NCBI RefSeq assembly: GCF_000178855.1 | Contig: NZ_ADVG01000002.1 | Coordinates: 1,612,001-1,676,000, forward strand | Length of the DNA: 64,000 bases | DNA from: Ktedonobacter racemifer DSM 44963 | GTDB taxonomy: Bacteria > Chloroflexota > Ktedonobacteria > Ktedonobacterales > Ktedonobacteraceae | Reading direction: 5' to 3' | Shown here: positions 35,822-44,903 of the stretch, in pieces | Layout of the letters: the number at the start of each line of letters is the position of its first letter | Position numbering within the stretch: the first letter of the stretch is position 1 | Notes under the pieces: generated by a model | Told to the model about the DNA's origin: nothing | The model's input: the letters and a program-made list of their open reading frames with translations, nothing else | The model's database searches: none | Made by a program: the position numbers and the translations under genes

Positions 35822-36044
35822 GGGATATGAGTCAATGCGGAAAATCCACCCAGGTTAATACCATTGCCCAGGGCAGGTGGATTGGTGAGCGTGGCAACAT
35901 TTAGCAGTGTTGCTGCGCTGGATCCATCAGTCTGATCTGTAGAAGCCGCGAAGGCTGAGTGATTACTAGAAAAGGGTATAAATAATGCTGCGCGATCATT
36001 ATACCAACCAGAATCGCTAGAATTTTACGTGGATGTTTCTTCAA

Positions 36045-36698
36045 GGAAGAGTCTCCTGTTTAATATATTCAAAAAAATGCACCTATCTTGCTGATTGTAT
36101 AATAACGGCGTTAAATGTTTGTTAATTTATAGTTAAGCTATTATTATTCCATTCGATGAGACTGCCCTGTAGGCTCCTGGGACTCCATTGGTCGCATCTC
36201 TCCGGGCGTGCTATAATACTACGGGTATTGCTTTCTGGCTGCCAACTCCTTCAGAGCGCCGTCGCCACCAAACAGCCCTACAGGCCATTTTCTGGTTCTG
36301 CTACAGGACTACTGGCTTTGATCTTTTCCACTTGCATAGCTACCTGCTCTATTGGTAGCTACATGTGAGTCGAATAATATATTAGAAATTATCGAGATTA
36401 TCAAGATTATCTTTATTAACCCATGCATGCCTTATTGAGCACGAATGCCACAGGTACCACGCGATGGGCTGGGTGAGCTTCTCACAACCCATCTTTATGG
36501 CACTATGCTCTGCTTGCGCGTATTCATCCTGCCTTCTCTGCTCAAAAAAAGACAATATATTGGCATACCATACATGCTCAAATATGACTATAAGCACATC
36601 TATTGTATATGCTGTGCAGTATGCACAGCGACTAGCGTGCTTCCCTGATCACAAGGGCAACTATCAACAGAGAACGATGCCACGTTGGAGACTGGATT
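36045..36698. other. Gene-free interval before the menaquinone cluster
   Basis: 654 bases of mostly AT-rich sequence. Several short open frames exist but lack ribosome binding sites and recognisable content. It should contain the promoter of the phytase-like pseudogene (minus) and the promoter of menF (plus). Confidence 0.45.
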
Positions 36699-38198
36699 AT
36701 GGAGACTGTCTTTACAGATAGAGCAACACCACATATTCATAGCACACACCCCTCCTGGGTGCTTGCTTGCGAGCGAACACAGCTTCTTACCCTCTTGCAA
36801 CAAGCGGCAACACGCGCCCAACAGCAGCAGCAAAATATCTTTACGGCCCTTACGCTCCCCGTCGAGTCGCGCGATGCCTTACATATCTTTAGCGCCTTTC
36901 AAGTCCTTGAGTTGGGCGAGCGTTTCTTCTGGGAGAAACCAGCCAGTGGTGAGGCATTAGTCGGCGTTGGCGCCGTTCTGACCATTGCAGCCGACAGCGC
37001 TGACCGCTTCGATGTGACGGCGCGGGCCTTGAGCACCTTTCAGGATACCTGCCTGGTCGCCACTACAGTTCCTATGAAACGTATCCCGGCTCCGGCTCTC
37101 TTTGGTGGCTTTGCCTTCGATCCACAACGCCCCGGCACACAACTCTGGCAGGGCTTTCCCGCTGGCCTACTTACCCTGCCCCAAATACTGTATCGTCTCG
37201 ATGACGACCAGGCCTCGCTCTCTATCCATGCCTGTATCCGTCCGCAGATGACCGAAGAGGACCTGGAGCAACAGGTCACAGAAACCCTGGCCCTGCTGCA
37301 ACGCTTAAGCGCCATCGTTGAACACTTCCCATTCCAGCGTTTGCAAGAACTCAGCACCCAGACCACGCCCATGCCCAAACATGAAGTGCTGCCCGCTCAG
37401 CAGTGGATCTCGATTGTCGCCCAGGCTGTGGAGCAGATGCGTCAGGGAGCCTACCAGAAGATTGTCCTGGCTCGCGCGGTCGAGGTGCTTCATCCAGAGG
37501 GTTTTTTCGATGTTGAAACTACGCTCTATCGCCTGCGCCAGAGCTATCCTGATACCTTCGTCTTCGCTTTACAGCGTGGGAAGCACTACTTCGTAGGAGC
37601 AACTCCAGAACGCCTGGTAAGTGCACAAGAGGGCAGGATGCGAACCATGGCTCTGGCAGGTTCGGCTCCCCGCGGGCATACGCCTGCAGAGGATGAGTAT
37701 ATCGGTCAGCAACAGCTCTATGGAACCAAGATTCGCCAGGAGCACCAGTTTGTGATTGATCTCATTCGCGAGTCCTTGAGTGAGCTGTGCAACCAGATCG
37801 AGATTGGGGAACAGCCCCATGTGCGTAAGCTCAAGAATATCCAACACCTGGAGACCTCAATTGAGGGGCGACTCAAGCCCGGTCATAACCTGCTGGAGGC
37901 GGTCGCGCGGCTGCATCCTACGCCAGCCGTTGGTGGCTTACCACGTGAAGCCGCGCTCAAAGAGATACGAGACCATGAAGAGCTTGATCGAGGATGGTAC
38001 GCGGGTCCCCTGGGCTGGATCGATACCAGGGGCAACGGAGAGTTCGCGGTCGCCTTACGCTCAGCCCTGCTTACAGGCGCCAAAGCGACTCTTTTCGCAG
38101 GGAATGGGATAGTCGCTAGCTCTGATCCCGAAGCGGAGTATACTGAAACCAATTGGAAGTTGCCAGTGATGTTACGCAGCCTGGGAGATGAAGAGTAA
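36699..38198 (+). CDS. menF: Isochorismate synthase MenF
   Basis: A 499-residue chorismate-utilising enzyme that isomerises chorismate to isochorismate, the first committed step of menaquinone synthesis. The C-terminal catalytic domain starts near 225 and includes QGAYQKIVLARAVEV, FVGATPERLVS, MALAGSAPRG, LHPTPAVGGLPREAAL and WYAGPLGWIDTRGNGEFAVA. These cover the chorismate and magnesium sites. The Lys in AYQKIVLA fits the general base of isochorismate synthases rather than anthranilate synthase. GGAG precedes ATG 36699 by nine bases. It heads a same-strand cluster with menD, menH, menB, menC and menE. Confidence 0.93.
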   Translation: METVFTDRATPHIHSTHPSWVLACERTQLLTLLQQAATRAQQQQQNIFTALTLPVESRDALHIFSAFQVLELGERFFWEKPASGEALVGVGAVLTIAADSADRFDVTARALSTFQDTCLVATTVPMKRIPAPALFGGFAFDPQRPGTQLWQGFPAGLLTLPQILYRLDDDQASLSIHACIRPQMTEEDLEQQVTETLALLQRLSAIVEHFPFQRLQELSTQTTPMPKHEVLPAQQWISIVAQAVEQMRQGAYQKIVLARAVEVLHPEGFFDVETTLYRLRQSYPDTFVFALQRGKHYFVGATPERLVSAQEGRMRTMALAGSAPRGHTPAEDEYIGQQQLYGTKIRQEHQFVIDLIRESLSELCNQIEIGEQPHVRKLKNIQHLETSIEGRLKPGHNLLEAVARLHPTPAVGGLPREAALKEIRDHEELDRGWYAGPLGWIDTRGNGEFAVALRSALLTGAKATLFAGNGIVASSDPEAEYTETNWKLPVMLRSLGDEE

Positions 38199-38257
38199 GC
38201 AAGTCTCTATTAAAATAGTCAAGCTGACGCAGTAGGGAGGAAAACGTAGTCAATCTT

Positions 38258-40081
38258 ATGCAGTCACAAGAACATCTCCGTCCACAGAACGCAACCTATG
38301 CCTATGTCGGCGCCTTCGTTGAAGAGTTGGCACGAGCAGGCGTTCACCACGTGGTCTATTGTCCTGGTTCGCGCTCTACACCCCTGGCATATATCTTTGC
38401 TCAATCACCTCACATACGCGCCTGGCTTCACGTCGATGAGCGTTCCGCGGCCTTCTTTGCTCTCGGCCTGGCCAAAGCGCTGGGGGAGACGGTGGCGCTC
38501 TTCTGCACCTCCGGTACAGCCGCAGCAAACTTCTTTCCTGCCGTGGTTGAGGCCCACCTGACCCATGTTCCGCTCCTGGTCCTGACCGCCGACCGCCCAC
38601 ACGAGCTACGAGAGAGCGGCGCACCCCAGGCCATTGATCAGAATCGCCTCTTTGGCACGCATACAAAGTGGTTTATGGATGTCGCGCTGCCAGAGGCGAG
38701 CCAGCCAGCGCTCCGTTACATTCGCGCGCTCGCACATCGAGCAAGCGCCCTGACACACGCCATGCCCGCCGGTCCTGTTCACCTGAATATGCCCTTCCGC
38801 GAGCCACTCACACAGGGCCCACAGCCTGGGGCGCCACTTCCTCCACCCGAAGAACGCCTGACCACCGCCTGGCAGGGGCGCGACAATGATCTTCCATATA
38901 CAGCGGTCCATGAAGCGCCATTAGGACGCTTGCCAGAGGCCACACTCTCTATGCTGGCTGCGCGCCTTCAGCAGCAGCCTCGCGGCCTGATTGTAGTTGG
39001 CCCAGGTACTGATCCTACCCTGGCGAGCGCGCTCATCCCACTAGCACAGAAACTGGGCTACCCAATCCTGGCTGATCCTCTCTCGCAGCTACGCTGCGCG
39101 CCTATCGATCAGCAGCTAGTGATCTCCAGCTATGATGCCTTCCTGCGGCTCAACACCTTTGCTGAACGCTACGAGCCTGAGGTGGTGTTACGCTTTGGCC
39201 CTATGCCGGTGGCGAAACCGTTCCTGCTCTACCTGCAACGCTATCCCGGATGCCAGCAGATCGTGATTGATGGGCAGGGAGACTGGCAGGACCCAACTCA
39301 CCTGAGCAGCATGATGCTTCACACCGAGCCCGCTGCGTTCTGTCGCGATCTCCTGGCCACGCTAATCGATACAGAGGCGCCGGAAAGCTCTTCCTGGCTC
39401 GCAGCGTGGCAACAGGCTGACCAGCTAACACGTCAGGCATTATATACCGCGATTCAGGATTTCACTGAACCCTTCGAGGGGCGCGTCTTCACTGAGCTAG
39501 CGGAACTGCTACCCACAGAGGCGACGCTTTTTGTAGGCAATAGCATGCCTGTGCGCGATCTGGATACCTTCTTCTGGTGCCAGTCACGTTCTATACGCGT
39601 CCTTGCCAACCGAGGAGCCAACGGTATCGATGGCGTGATCTCAAGCGCATTAGGAACGAGTGCCGCCAACGCGGTGCAGGAGCAACCAGCGCCGACAGTG
39701 CTAGTGATTGGCGACCTGTCGTTCTTCCATGATCTCAATGGGCTTCTAGCAGCACGCCTGCATAAGCTTAATTTGACGATTGTGCTGGTAAATAATGACG
39801 GAGGCGGCATCTTCTCATTCCTGCCCCAGGCCGCGCAACCAGCACATTTTGAGGAACTCTTTGGCACTCCAACCGGACTGGATTTCGCGCCCGTGGTTGG
39901 GATGTATGGAGGGCACTACTCCCTCGCGGAGGATTGGAACGCCTTCCGCCAGGCGATCACGACAGGTATAGACCAGGGCGGATTAAATGTTGTAGAAGTA
40001 CGCACCGAGCGTGCAAGTAACGTCGCGATGCATCGCCAACTATGGCAGGTGGTCGATAAGGCCCTCAAGGACCTGGCATAA
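38258..40081 (+). CDS. menD: SEPHCHC synthase MenD
   Basis: A 607-residue thiamine-diphosphate enzyme that joins 2-oxoglutarate and isochorismate to form SEPHCHC. The N-terminal part has VYCPGSRSTPLAYIFAQ, LHVDERSAAFFALGLAKALG and CTSGTAAANFFPAVVEA. The middle holds VLTADRPHELRESGAPQAID. The C-terminal ThDP domain shows FVGNSMPVRDLDTFFW, ANRGANGIDGVISSALGT, GDLSFFHDLNGLL and VNNDGGGIFSFLPQ. Length and motif order match MenD. A GGGAGG lies 17 bases upstream of the ATG, rather far. The gene is 59 bases after menF and 28 before menH. Confidence 0.95.
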   Translation: MQSQEHLRPQNATYAYVGAFVEELARAGVHHVVYCPGSRSTPLAYIFAQSPHIRAWLHVDERSAAFFALGLAKALGETVALFCTSGTAAANFFPAVVEAHLTHVPLLVLTADRPHELRESGAPQAIDQNRLFGTHTKWFMDVALPEASQPALRYIRALAHRASALTHAMPAGPVHLNMPFREPLTQGPQPGAPLPPPEERLTTAWQGRDNDLPYTAVHEAPLGRLPEATLSMLAARLQQQPRGLIVVGPGTDPTLASALIPLAQKLGYPILADPLSQLRCAPIDQQLVISSYDAFLRLNTFAERYEPEVVLRFGPMPVAKPFLLYLQRYPGCQQIVIDGQGDWQDPTHLSSMMLHTEPAAFCRDLLATLIDTEAPESSSWLAAWQQADQLTRQALYTAIQDFTEPFEGRVFTELAELLPTEATLFVGNSMPVRDLDTFFWCQSRSIRVLANRGANGIDGVISSALGTSAANAVQEQPAPTVLVIGDLSFFHDLNGLLAARLHKLNLTIVLVNNDGGGIFSFLPQAAQPAHFEELFGTPTGLDFAPVVGMYGGHYSLAEDWNAFRQAITTGIDQGGLNVVEVRTERASNVAMHRQLWQVVDKALKDLA

Positions 40082-40109
40082 GCAGAACAGAGAGGGAGGT
40101 AGACACGGT

Positions 40110-40964
40110 ATGGGCAGTACACTACGCATTATGAGTCTGAGACAGCTTGCTGTGAATGGTGTGCACATGGGGGCAGTGATCTATGGGAAGCCACAGCATC
40201 CCCCCCTGGTCTTGCTGCATGGCTTTACCGGGAGTGCCCTCTCCTGGAGCCCACTGTTCGCGCCACTCTCTTCATATAACGTCAAACTGATCGCGCTTGA
40301 TATGCTAGGACATGGCCAATCTGACACCCCCAGCGATCCAGCGCGCTATGCTATGGAGCATTGTCAGGAAGATATTCTGGAGGCGCTCCGCCAACTGGAT
40401 GTCCAGCCAGAAACAGCCATTCTGCTTGGCTACTCCATGGGCGGTCGGATCGCGCTCTACAGCGCCTTTTCTGGCTTCTTCCGCGCGCTCATCTTAGAAA
40501 GCGCCTCGCCAGGGCTGGCTGACAGCGAGGCGCGCCTTCAGCGCCGGACAAGTGACGAGGCGCTCGCAAAACGGATTGAGCGCGAGGGCATTCCGGCCTT
40601 CGTTGACTACTGGGAGAAACAACCGCTCTTCAAGAGCCAGCAAAGATTGCCAGAAGAGGAGCGAGACGCCATCCACCAGCAGCGCATGGACAACCAGGCG
40701 ACGGGTTTGGCAAACAGCTTACGTGGAGTTGGTACTGGCTCACAACCAGTGCTCCATGCACACCTGGGCGAGCTCGACCTCCCCGCACTCTTGCTCACAG
40801 GTGAATTGGATGGCAAGTTCTGCGCCATCGCGCAACAGATGCAGCAGAACTTGCCTCGTGCAAGCTGGCATATCATTCCTGGAGCGGGGCATGCCATCCA
40901 CCTGGAGCAGCCTGAGCGCTTTGTTGCCCAGGTAGGGAATTTCTGTACACAAGTGTTATCATGA
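40110..40964 (+). CDS. menH: SHCHC synthase MenH (alpha/beta hydrolase)
   Basis: A 284-residue alpha/beta hydrolase expected to remove pyruvate from SEPHCHC, giving SHCHC. VLLHGFTGSALSW forms the oxyanion region near 35-47. The nucleophile elbow is LLGYSMGGRIALYSA (Ser near 111), the acid lies in LLTGELDGKFCAIA, and the base is the His in IIPGAGHAIHLEQPERF. The GYSMGGR context is typical of MenH. ATG 40110 has GGGAGGT nine bases upstream. The assignment relies on both motif and position between menD and menB, because many hydrolases share this fold. Confidence 0.9.
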   Translation: MGSTLRIMSLRQLAVNGVHMGAVIYGKPQHPPLVLLHGFTGSALSWSPLFAPLSSYNVKLIALDMLGHGQSDTPSDPARYAMEHCQEDILEALRQLDVQPETAILLGYSMGGRIALYSAFSGFFRALILESASPGLADSEARLQRRTSDEALAKRIEREGIPAFVDYWEKQPLFKSQQRLPEEERDAIHQQRMDNQATGLANSLRGVGTGSQPVLHAHLGELDLPALLLTGELDGKFCAIAQQMQQNLPRASWHIIPGAGHAIHLEQPERFVAQVGNFCTQVLS

Positions 40965-40978
40965 GGGATAAAAATCAG

Positions 40979-41017
40979 GCAAGCAGGTGCAATAATATGT
41001 GTATTGCGCCTGCTTGC
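40979..41017 (+). terminator. Terminator-like hairpin between menH and menB
   Basis: Arms 40979-40994 and 41002-41017 pair at 15 of 16 positions, plus one G-T. No T-run follows. It could act as an attenuator or mRNA stabiliser that makes menB expression differ from that of menF-menD-menH. Confidence 0.5.
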
Positions 41018-41063
41018 AGAGCATATCTCTTAGACCTATAACTTATTCGAAGGAGAATACACC

Positions 41064-41882
41064 ATGTCTTTGGATTGGCAGAAAGTCTGCGACTACACCG
41101 ATATTATCTTTGAGAAGGCCGAGGGCATTGGCAAAATCACCATCAATCGCCCCGAGGTGCGCAACGCCTTCCGCCCACGTACCCTGTTCGAGCTGATTGA
41201 TGCCTTTGGCCGTTGCCACGAAGATCAGGAGATTGGCGTCGTTATCTTTACTGGTGCCGGAGACCTCGCTTTCTGTTCAGGTGGTGACCAGCGTGTGCGT
41301 GGCGAAGGTGGCTACGTTGGTGAAGATGGCGTGCCTCGCCTGAACGCCCTGGAGTTGCAGAAGGTTATCAAATACCTGCCTAAGCCTGTCATCGCCATGG
41401 TCGCAGGCTACGCCATTGGTGGTGGACATGTCCTGCACCTGCTCTGCGACCTGACCATCGCCGCCGATAATGCACGCTTCGGTCAGACCGGTCCTCGCGT
41501 GGGCAGCTTCGATGCAGGCTGGGGCGCGACCTACCTGGCGCGCGTCGTTGGACACAAGAAGGCCCGCGAAATCTGGTATCTGTGCCGCCAGTACAATGCC
41601 CAGGAAGCCCTGGACATGGGCCTGGTCAACACAGTCGTGCCCCTGGAGAAGCTTGAAGAGGAAACCGTCCAGTGGTGCCGCGAAATTCTGGAGAAGAGCC
41701 CCATCGCGCTGCGCTTCCTCAAGTCCGCATTTAATGCCGATACAGATGGGCTCGCTGGCATTCAAGAGCTTGCAGGCAACGCCACCATGCTCTACTATAT
41801 GACCGAAGAAGGCAAAGAGGGGAAAAACGCCTTCCTGGAGAAGCGCAAGCCCGATTTCTCGAAGTATCCACGCCTGCCTTAA
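41064..41882 (+). CDS. menB: 1,4-dihydroxy-2-naphthoyl-CoA synthase MenB
   Basis: A 272-residue crotonase-fold enzyme that closes the second ring of the naphthoquinone from OSB-CoA. Visible motifs are INRPEVRNAFRPRTLFELID, FTGAGDLAFCSGGDQRVRG, VAGYAIGGGHVLHLLCDLTI, GQTGPRVGSFDAGWGATYLA and LRFLKSAFNADTDGLAGIQE. The SGGDQ oxyanion loop and the GSFDAGWG aspartate are diagnostic of MenB. AAGGAGAA lies seven bases upstream of the ATG. It has a 99-base gap from menH that holds a hairpin, and a larger gap to menC with two more, so menB may be expressed more strongly than its neighbours. Confidence 0.96.
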   Translation: MSLDWQKVCDYTDIIFEKAEGIGKITINRPEVRNAFRPRTLFELIDAFGRCHEDQEIGVVIFTGAGDLAFCSGGDQRVRGEGGYVGEDGVPRLNALELQKVIKYLPKPVIAMVAGYAIGGGHVLHLLCDLTIAADNARFGQTGPRVGSFDAGWGATYLARVVGHKKAREIWYLCRQYNAQEALDMGLVNTVVPLEKLEEETVQWCREILEKSPIALRFLKSAFNADTDGLAGIQELAGNATMLYYMTEEGKEGKNAFLEKRKPDFSKYPRLP

Positions 41883-41913
41883 GCCAGCTACACGACCAAG
41901 AAGCATCATGTGT

Positions 41914-41985
41914 GCAGCTACCAGTAACCAACCTGGTAGCTGCATATTTGAGAAAGGGGATCGGGGTCTCCCCGTTTTCTTTTTC
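41914..41985 (+). terminator. Two hairpins between menB and menC, the second with a T-run
   Basis: GCAGCTACCAG with its complement forms an 11-bp stem at 41914-41943. CGGGG-tct-CCCCG at 41962-41974 is followed by TTTTCTTTTT. The second looks like a weak intrinsic terminator. Partial stopping here would reduce menC and menE relative to menB. Confidence 0.6.
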
Positions 41986-42017
41986 CTCTTTCCCCAAAGC
42001 AGAGAGAAAACACGCAT

Positions 42018-43163
42018 ATGCAGGTACAGGCAATCGACCTTCACCCCTATCGCATCCCCATGCCAGGGGGCTTTACGACGGCACACGGCACATTTACCCA
42101 GCGTGAGGGCTGTCTAATCAAGATCACGATATCAGGGGGCATCATAGGCCTGGGCGAAGCGGCACCACTGCCAGATTTTGGTGGCGCAACCTTCGCCGAG
42201 ACCTATGCTGCTCTCAACACCCTGCGAGATCAGCTGCTCCAGCGCGATTGTGTGGAGGCAGTAAGCAGCCTCTATCCCCTCCTTGAAGAGCAGAGATATC
42301 CCGCCTCAGCTCTCTATGGCCTGGAATGCGCGCTACTTGATGCATGGGGCCAGCACGAAGGCATGAGCCTGCATACACTATTAGCCCCCGCTGGCACGCA
42401 ACCACGTGCTAATGTCGCTGTGAACACCGTCATTGGCGCCGCCACAACCAAGGCCGTGACACAGGCCGCACAAAAAGCCATCCAGGCGGGTTTTGACTGT
42501 CTAAAGCTCAAGATGGGTCTGTCTGATCATCCCGAAGAGGAAATTAAGCGAGTCGCAGCCGTACGAGCCGCGATAGGACCAAAGGTACACCTGCGCCTGG
42601 ATGCCAACGAGAAATGGAGCCTGGAACAAGCAGCAACCATCCTGGAAGCCTGCACCCAATATGACATTCAATACGTAGAGCAGCCACTGCGCGCCTTTGA
42701 CCTTGAAGGCATGTATCAACTCAGGCAAAGGGTAGCAATCCCCCTGGCAGCTGATGAGGCGGTCTACGACCTGGCAAGCGCGCGTCGCCTTTTAGACTTA
42801 CAAGCCGACTTGCAGGCCGCCGACGTGCTGATTATCAAGCCACAACTGGTGGGTGGGCTCTACCCAGCACGCTCCATCATTCAAACGGCCAACGCCGCAG
42901 GCATGCGTTGCGTGCTTACAAGCTCGCTTGAGGCAGGTATATCACTGGCAGCCACGCTCCACCTCGCAGCCGCCTCGCCCGAAGTGACTATGGAATGTGG
43001 CTTAGCCACGCTTGCGCTCCTCGAAGATGATTTACTCATCAATCAACTCACTATCAGGGGGGGGTTAATGCCCGTTCCGACAGCGCCAGGGTTAGGTGTA
43101 CAGCTTGATCAGGCGGCCCTGGCTCGCTATACGTTCATGCCATCACAAGAGGAAGTTCGATGA
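42018..43163 (+). CDS. menC: o-Succinylbenzoate synthase MenC
   Basis: A 381-residue enolase-superfamily enzyme that dehydrates SHCHC to o-succinylbenzoate. The muconate-lactonising subgroup residues are present: KxK in DCLKLKMGL (near 163), metal ligands in LRLDANEKWS (Asp near 194), YVEQPLRAFD (Glu near 219) and LAADEAVYDL (Asp near 243), and the second lysine in VLIIKPQLVGGL (near 272). Some members also racemise N-acylamino acids, but the setting in the men cluster favours OSB synthase. The stop codon overlaps the start of menE as ATGA, so translation is probably coupled. Confidence 0.93.
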   Translation: MQVQAIDLHPYRIPMPGGFTTAHGTFTQREGCLIKITISGGIIGLGEAAPLPDFGGATFAETYAALNTLRDQLLQRDCVEAVSSLYPLLEEQRYPASALYGLECALLDAWGQHEGMSLHTLLAPAGTQPRANVAVNTVIGAATTKAVTQAAQKAIQAGFDCLKLKMGLSDHPEEEIKRVAAVRAAIGPKVHLRLDANEKWSLEQAATILEACTQYDIQYVEQPLRAFDLEGMYQLRQRVAIPLAADEAVYDLASARRLLDLQADLQAADVLIIKPQLVGGLYPARSIIQTANAAGMRCVLTSSLEAGISLAATLHLAAASPEVTMECGLATLALLEDDLLINQLTIRGGLMPVPTAPGLGVQLDQAALARYTFMPSQEEVR

Positions 43164-44695
43164 ACACCGCTTTATCTCACGATACCATCTTACCCAACTG
43201 GCTCCTACGCTGTGCTGAGAATCAGCCCAACCACTTGGCCGCACAGTGTGGTCCCGTACGTTGGAGCTTCACCGAATTGCTGCGCCAGGCCGATCACCTG
43301 GCCTACCAGCTCGCGGCTCGTGGCGTGAGCAAGGAGAGTCGTGTTGCTCTGCTGGCGACGAACGGTCTGCCCTTTGTCGTCACAGTCCACGCATTGATGC
43401 GCCTGGGCGCCATCCTGATCCCGCTCAATACCCGCCTGACCCAGCAGGAGCTTGCCTGGCAGTTGAGCGATGTCCAGGCAACCTTTCTCTGTAGTGACCA
43501 GCGCTACGCCGATATAGCCCAACAACTAGCTGACGAAATTACGCCTCTCGCGCATGTGCTCATTACGAGCGATGTCCAGCAGGACGTTCTTGTCGCGGAT
43601 CAGACTGAGGGGCCTGTGATCGCGCTGCAAGAGACCATTCACCTGGATGCGGTCCACTCAATTATGTACACCTCTGGCACCACGGGGCATCCGAAAGGAG
43701 TATTGATTACCTATGGCATGCTCTGCTGGGGCGCGCTCGGCTCGGCGCTCACTCTTGGCCATTATGCCGATGACTGCTGGCTTGCTTGTCTACCGCTCTT
43801 CCATGTAAGCGGATTGACCGTCCTGATGCGCAGCGTTATCAACGGTATTAGCGTCAACTTACACGAGAAATTTGAGCCTGAAGCCGTCAATCGGGCCATC
43901 TTTGAGGAGCGAGTTACCATTATTTCGGTTGTGGCCGTCGTCCTCCAGCGGATGCTTGATGCCCTCGACGCCTCAGAGGCCCAGGGAAGGTATCCCGCGA
44001 CGTTACGCTGCGTGCTCCTGGGAGGAGGACCAGCCCCCAGGCCTCTATTGGAACGCTGCGCCGCCAAAAATATTCCTGTAGTACAGACCTATGGCCTGAC
44101 CGAATCATGCGCGCAGGCAGTAACGCTCCTGCCTGCCGATGCGCTACGCAAACTTGGCTCGGCTGGCAAGCCCCTCTTCCCCGTGCAGTTGCGCATCCTT
44201 ACTGAAGACTATCAGCCCGTTCCTCCTGGCGAGCCAGGTATTATTCATCTCCAGGGGCCAACTATTACACCTGGCTATGATCATCGTCCCGAGGCCACAG
44301 CGCACGCATTTCACAATGGCTGGTTCACCACGGGAGATCTGGGATATGTGGATGAAGAGGGGTACCTGTATGTGCTTGACCGGCGCACCGACCTGATCAT
44401 CTCTGGTGGCGAGAATGTCTATCCAGCAGAGATTGAGGCTGTGCTCATGAGCCATCCAGAGGTAGAGGATGCAGGCGTATGCGGCGTTGATGATTCACAG
44501 TGGGGACAGCTCCCCATCGCCTTTGTACGTCTGAGAGAGGGGAGTAGCCTCACAGCCACTGAGCTGGGTCCATATGTTACACAGCATCTAGCACATTACA
44601 AACGGCCAAAGGCTATTTACGCGGTCGCACAACTTCCACGCAACTCAGCCGGGAAGCTCTTGCGCCGTGAGCTCCCTGGATTACTCCCCTCCTAA
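43160..44695 (+). CDS. menE: o-Succinylbenzoate-CoA ligase MenE
   Basis: A 511-residue ANL-superfamily acyl-CoA synthetase that activates o-succinylbenzoate with ATP and CoA. Motifs: the P-loop MYTSGTTGHPKGVLITYG (near 169), QTYGLTESCAQAVTLL, the hinge-side aspartate in WFTTGDLGYVDEEGYLYVLD, and the C-terminal lysine in PRNSAGKLLRRELPG. Length and order suit MenE. It overlaps menC by four bases. It is the last gene of the cluster and is followed by a strong terminator. menA and menG are not in this window. Confidence 0.93.
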   Translation: MNTALSHDTILPNWLLRCAENQPNHLAAQCGPVRWSFTELLRQADHLAYQLAARGVSKESRVALLATNGLPFVVTVHALMRLGAILIPLNTRLTQQELAWQLSDVQATFLCSDQRYADIAQQLADEITPLAHVLITSDVQQDVLVADQTEGPVIALQETIHLDAVHSIMYTSGTTGHPKGVLITYGMLCWGALGSALTLGHYADDCWLACLPLFHVSGLTVLMRSVINGISVNLHEKFEPEAVNRAIFEERVTIISVVAVVLQRMLDALDASEAQGRYPATLRCVLLGGGPAPRPLLERCAAKNIPVVQTYGLTESCAQAVTLLPADALRKLGSAGKPLFPVQLRILTEDYQPVPPGEPGIIHLQGPTITPGYDHRPEATAHAFHNGWFTTGDLGYVDEEGYLYVLDRRTDLIISGGENVYPAEIEAVLMSHPEVEDAGVCGVDDSQWGQLPIAFVRLREGSSLTATELGPYVTQHLAHYKRPKAIYAVAQLPRNSAGKLLRRELPGLLPS

Positions 44696-44721
44696 CGACA
44701 GAAGCGCTATAAATGAACAAC

Positions 44722-44771
44722 AGAAATGCAAACAAAAGTTTCGCAAATGCGAAACTTTTGTTTGCATTTCT
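44722..44771 (+). terminator. Terminator of the menaquinone cluster
   Basis: A perfect 24-bp stem (44722-44745 with 44748-44771) has a two-base loop, starts 27 bases after menE and is followed by TATATCATTTTTT. It should stop transcription of the whole cluster. Confidence 0.85.
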
Positions 44772-44903
44772 ATATCATTTTTTGACATTTGAAAATACTT
44801 ATAAGATTTTAATATCAAAATTCACGTATTTCATGGTATTATTGCTTATAAGCAGTTGCGTGTCCAGTATGCTTAATTTCCATTACTACAAGGAAGTAAC
44901 GTT

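Larger units (their letters stand above)
34510..36044 (-). pseudogene. Secreted phytase-like/esterase-like protein, broken
   Basis: The C-terminal remnant (34707-34510) reads FPSENVILDLLKFGYPFEKV, then EGLAVVGDKLSVVNDNDFDI. This is typical of the esterase-like-activity-of-phytase family and related calcium-binding propellers. The N-terminal remnant starts at TTG 36044, with AGGAG eight bases upstream, and gives a signal peptide MKKHPRKILAILVGIMIA. A two-base duplication near 35980-35990 then shifts the frame; the next frame continues FIPFSSNHSAFAASTDQTDG to LGGFSALTHIPV. An IS1-type element occupies the middle, and most of the expected propeller is missing. The gene therefore suffered a frameshift, an insertion and a deletion. 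Confidence 0.7.
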
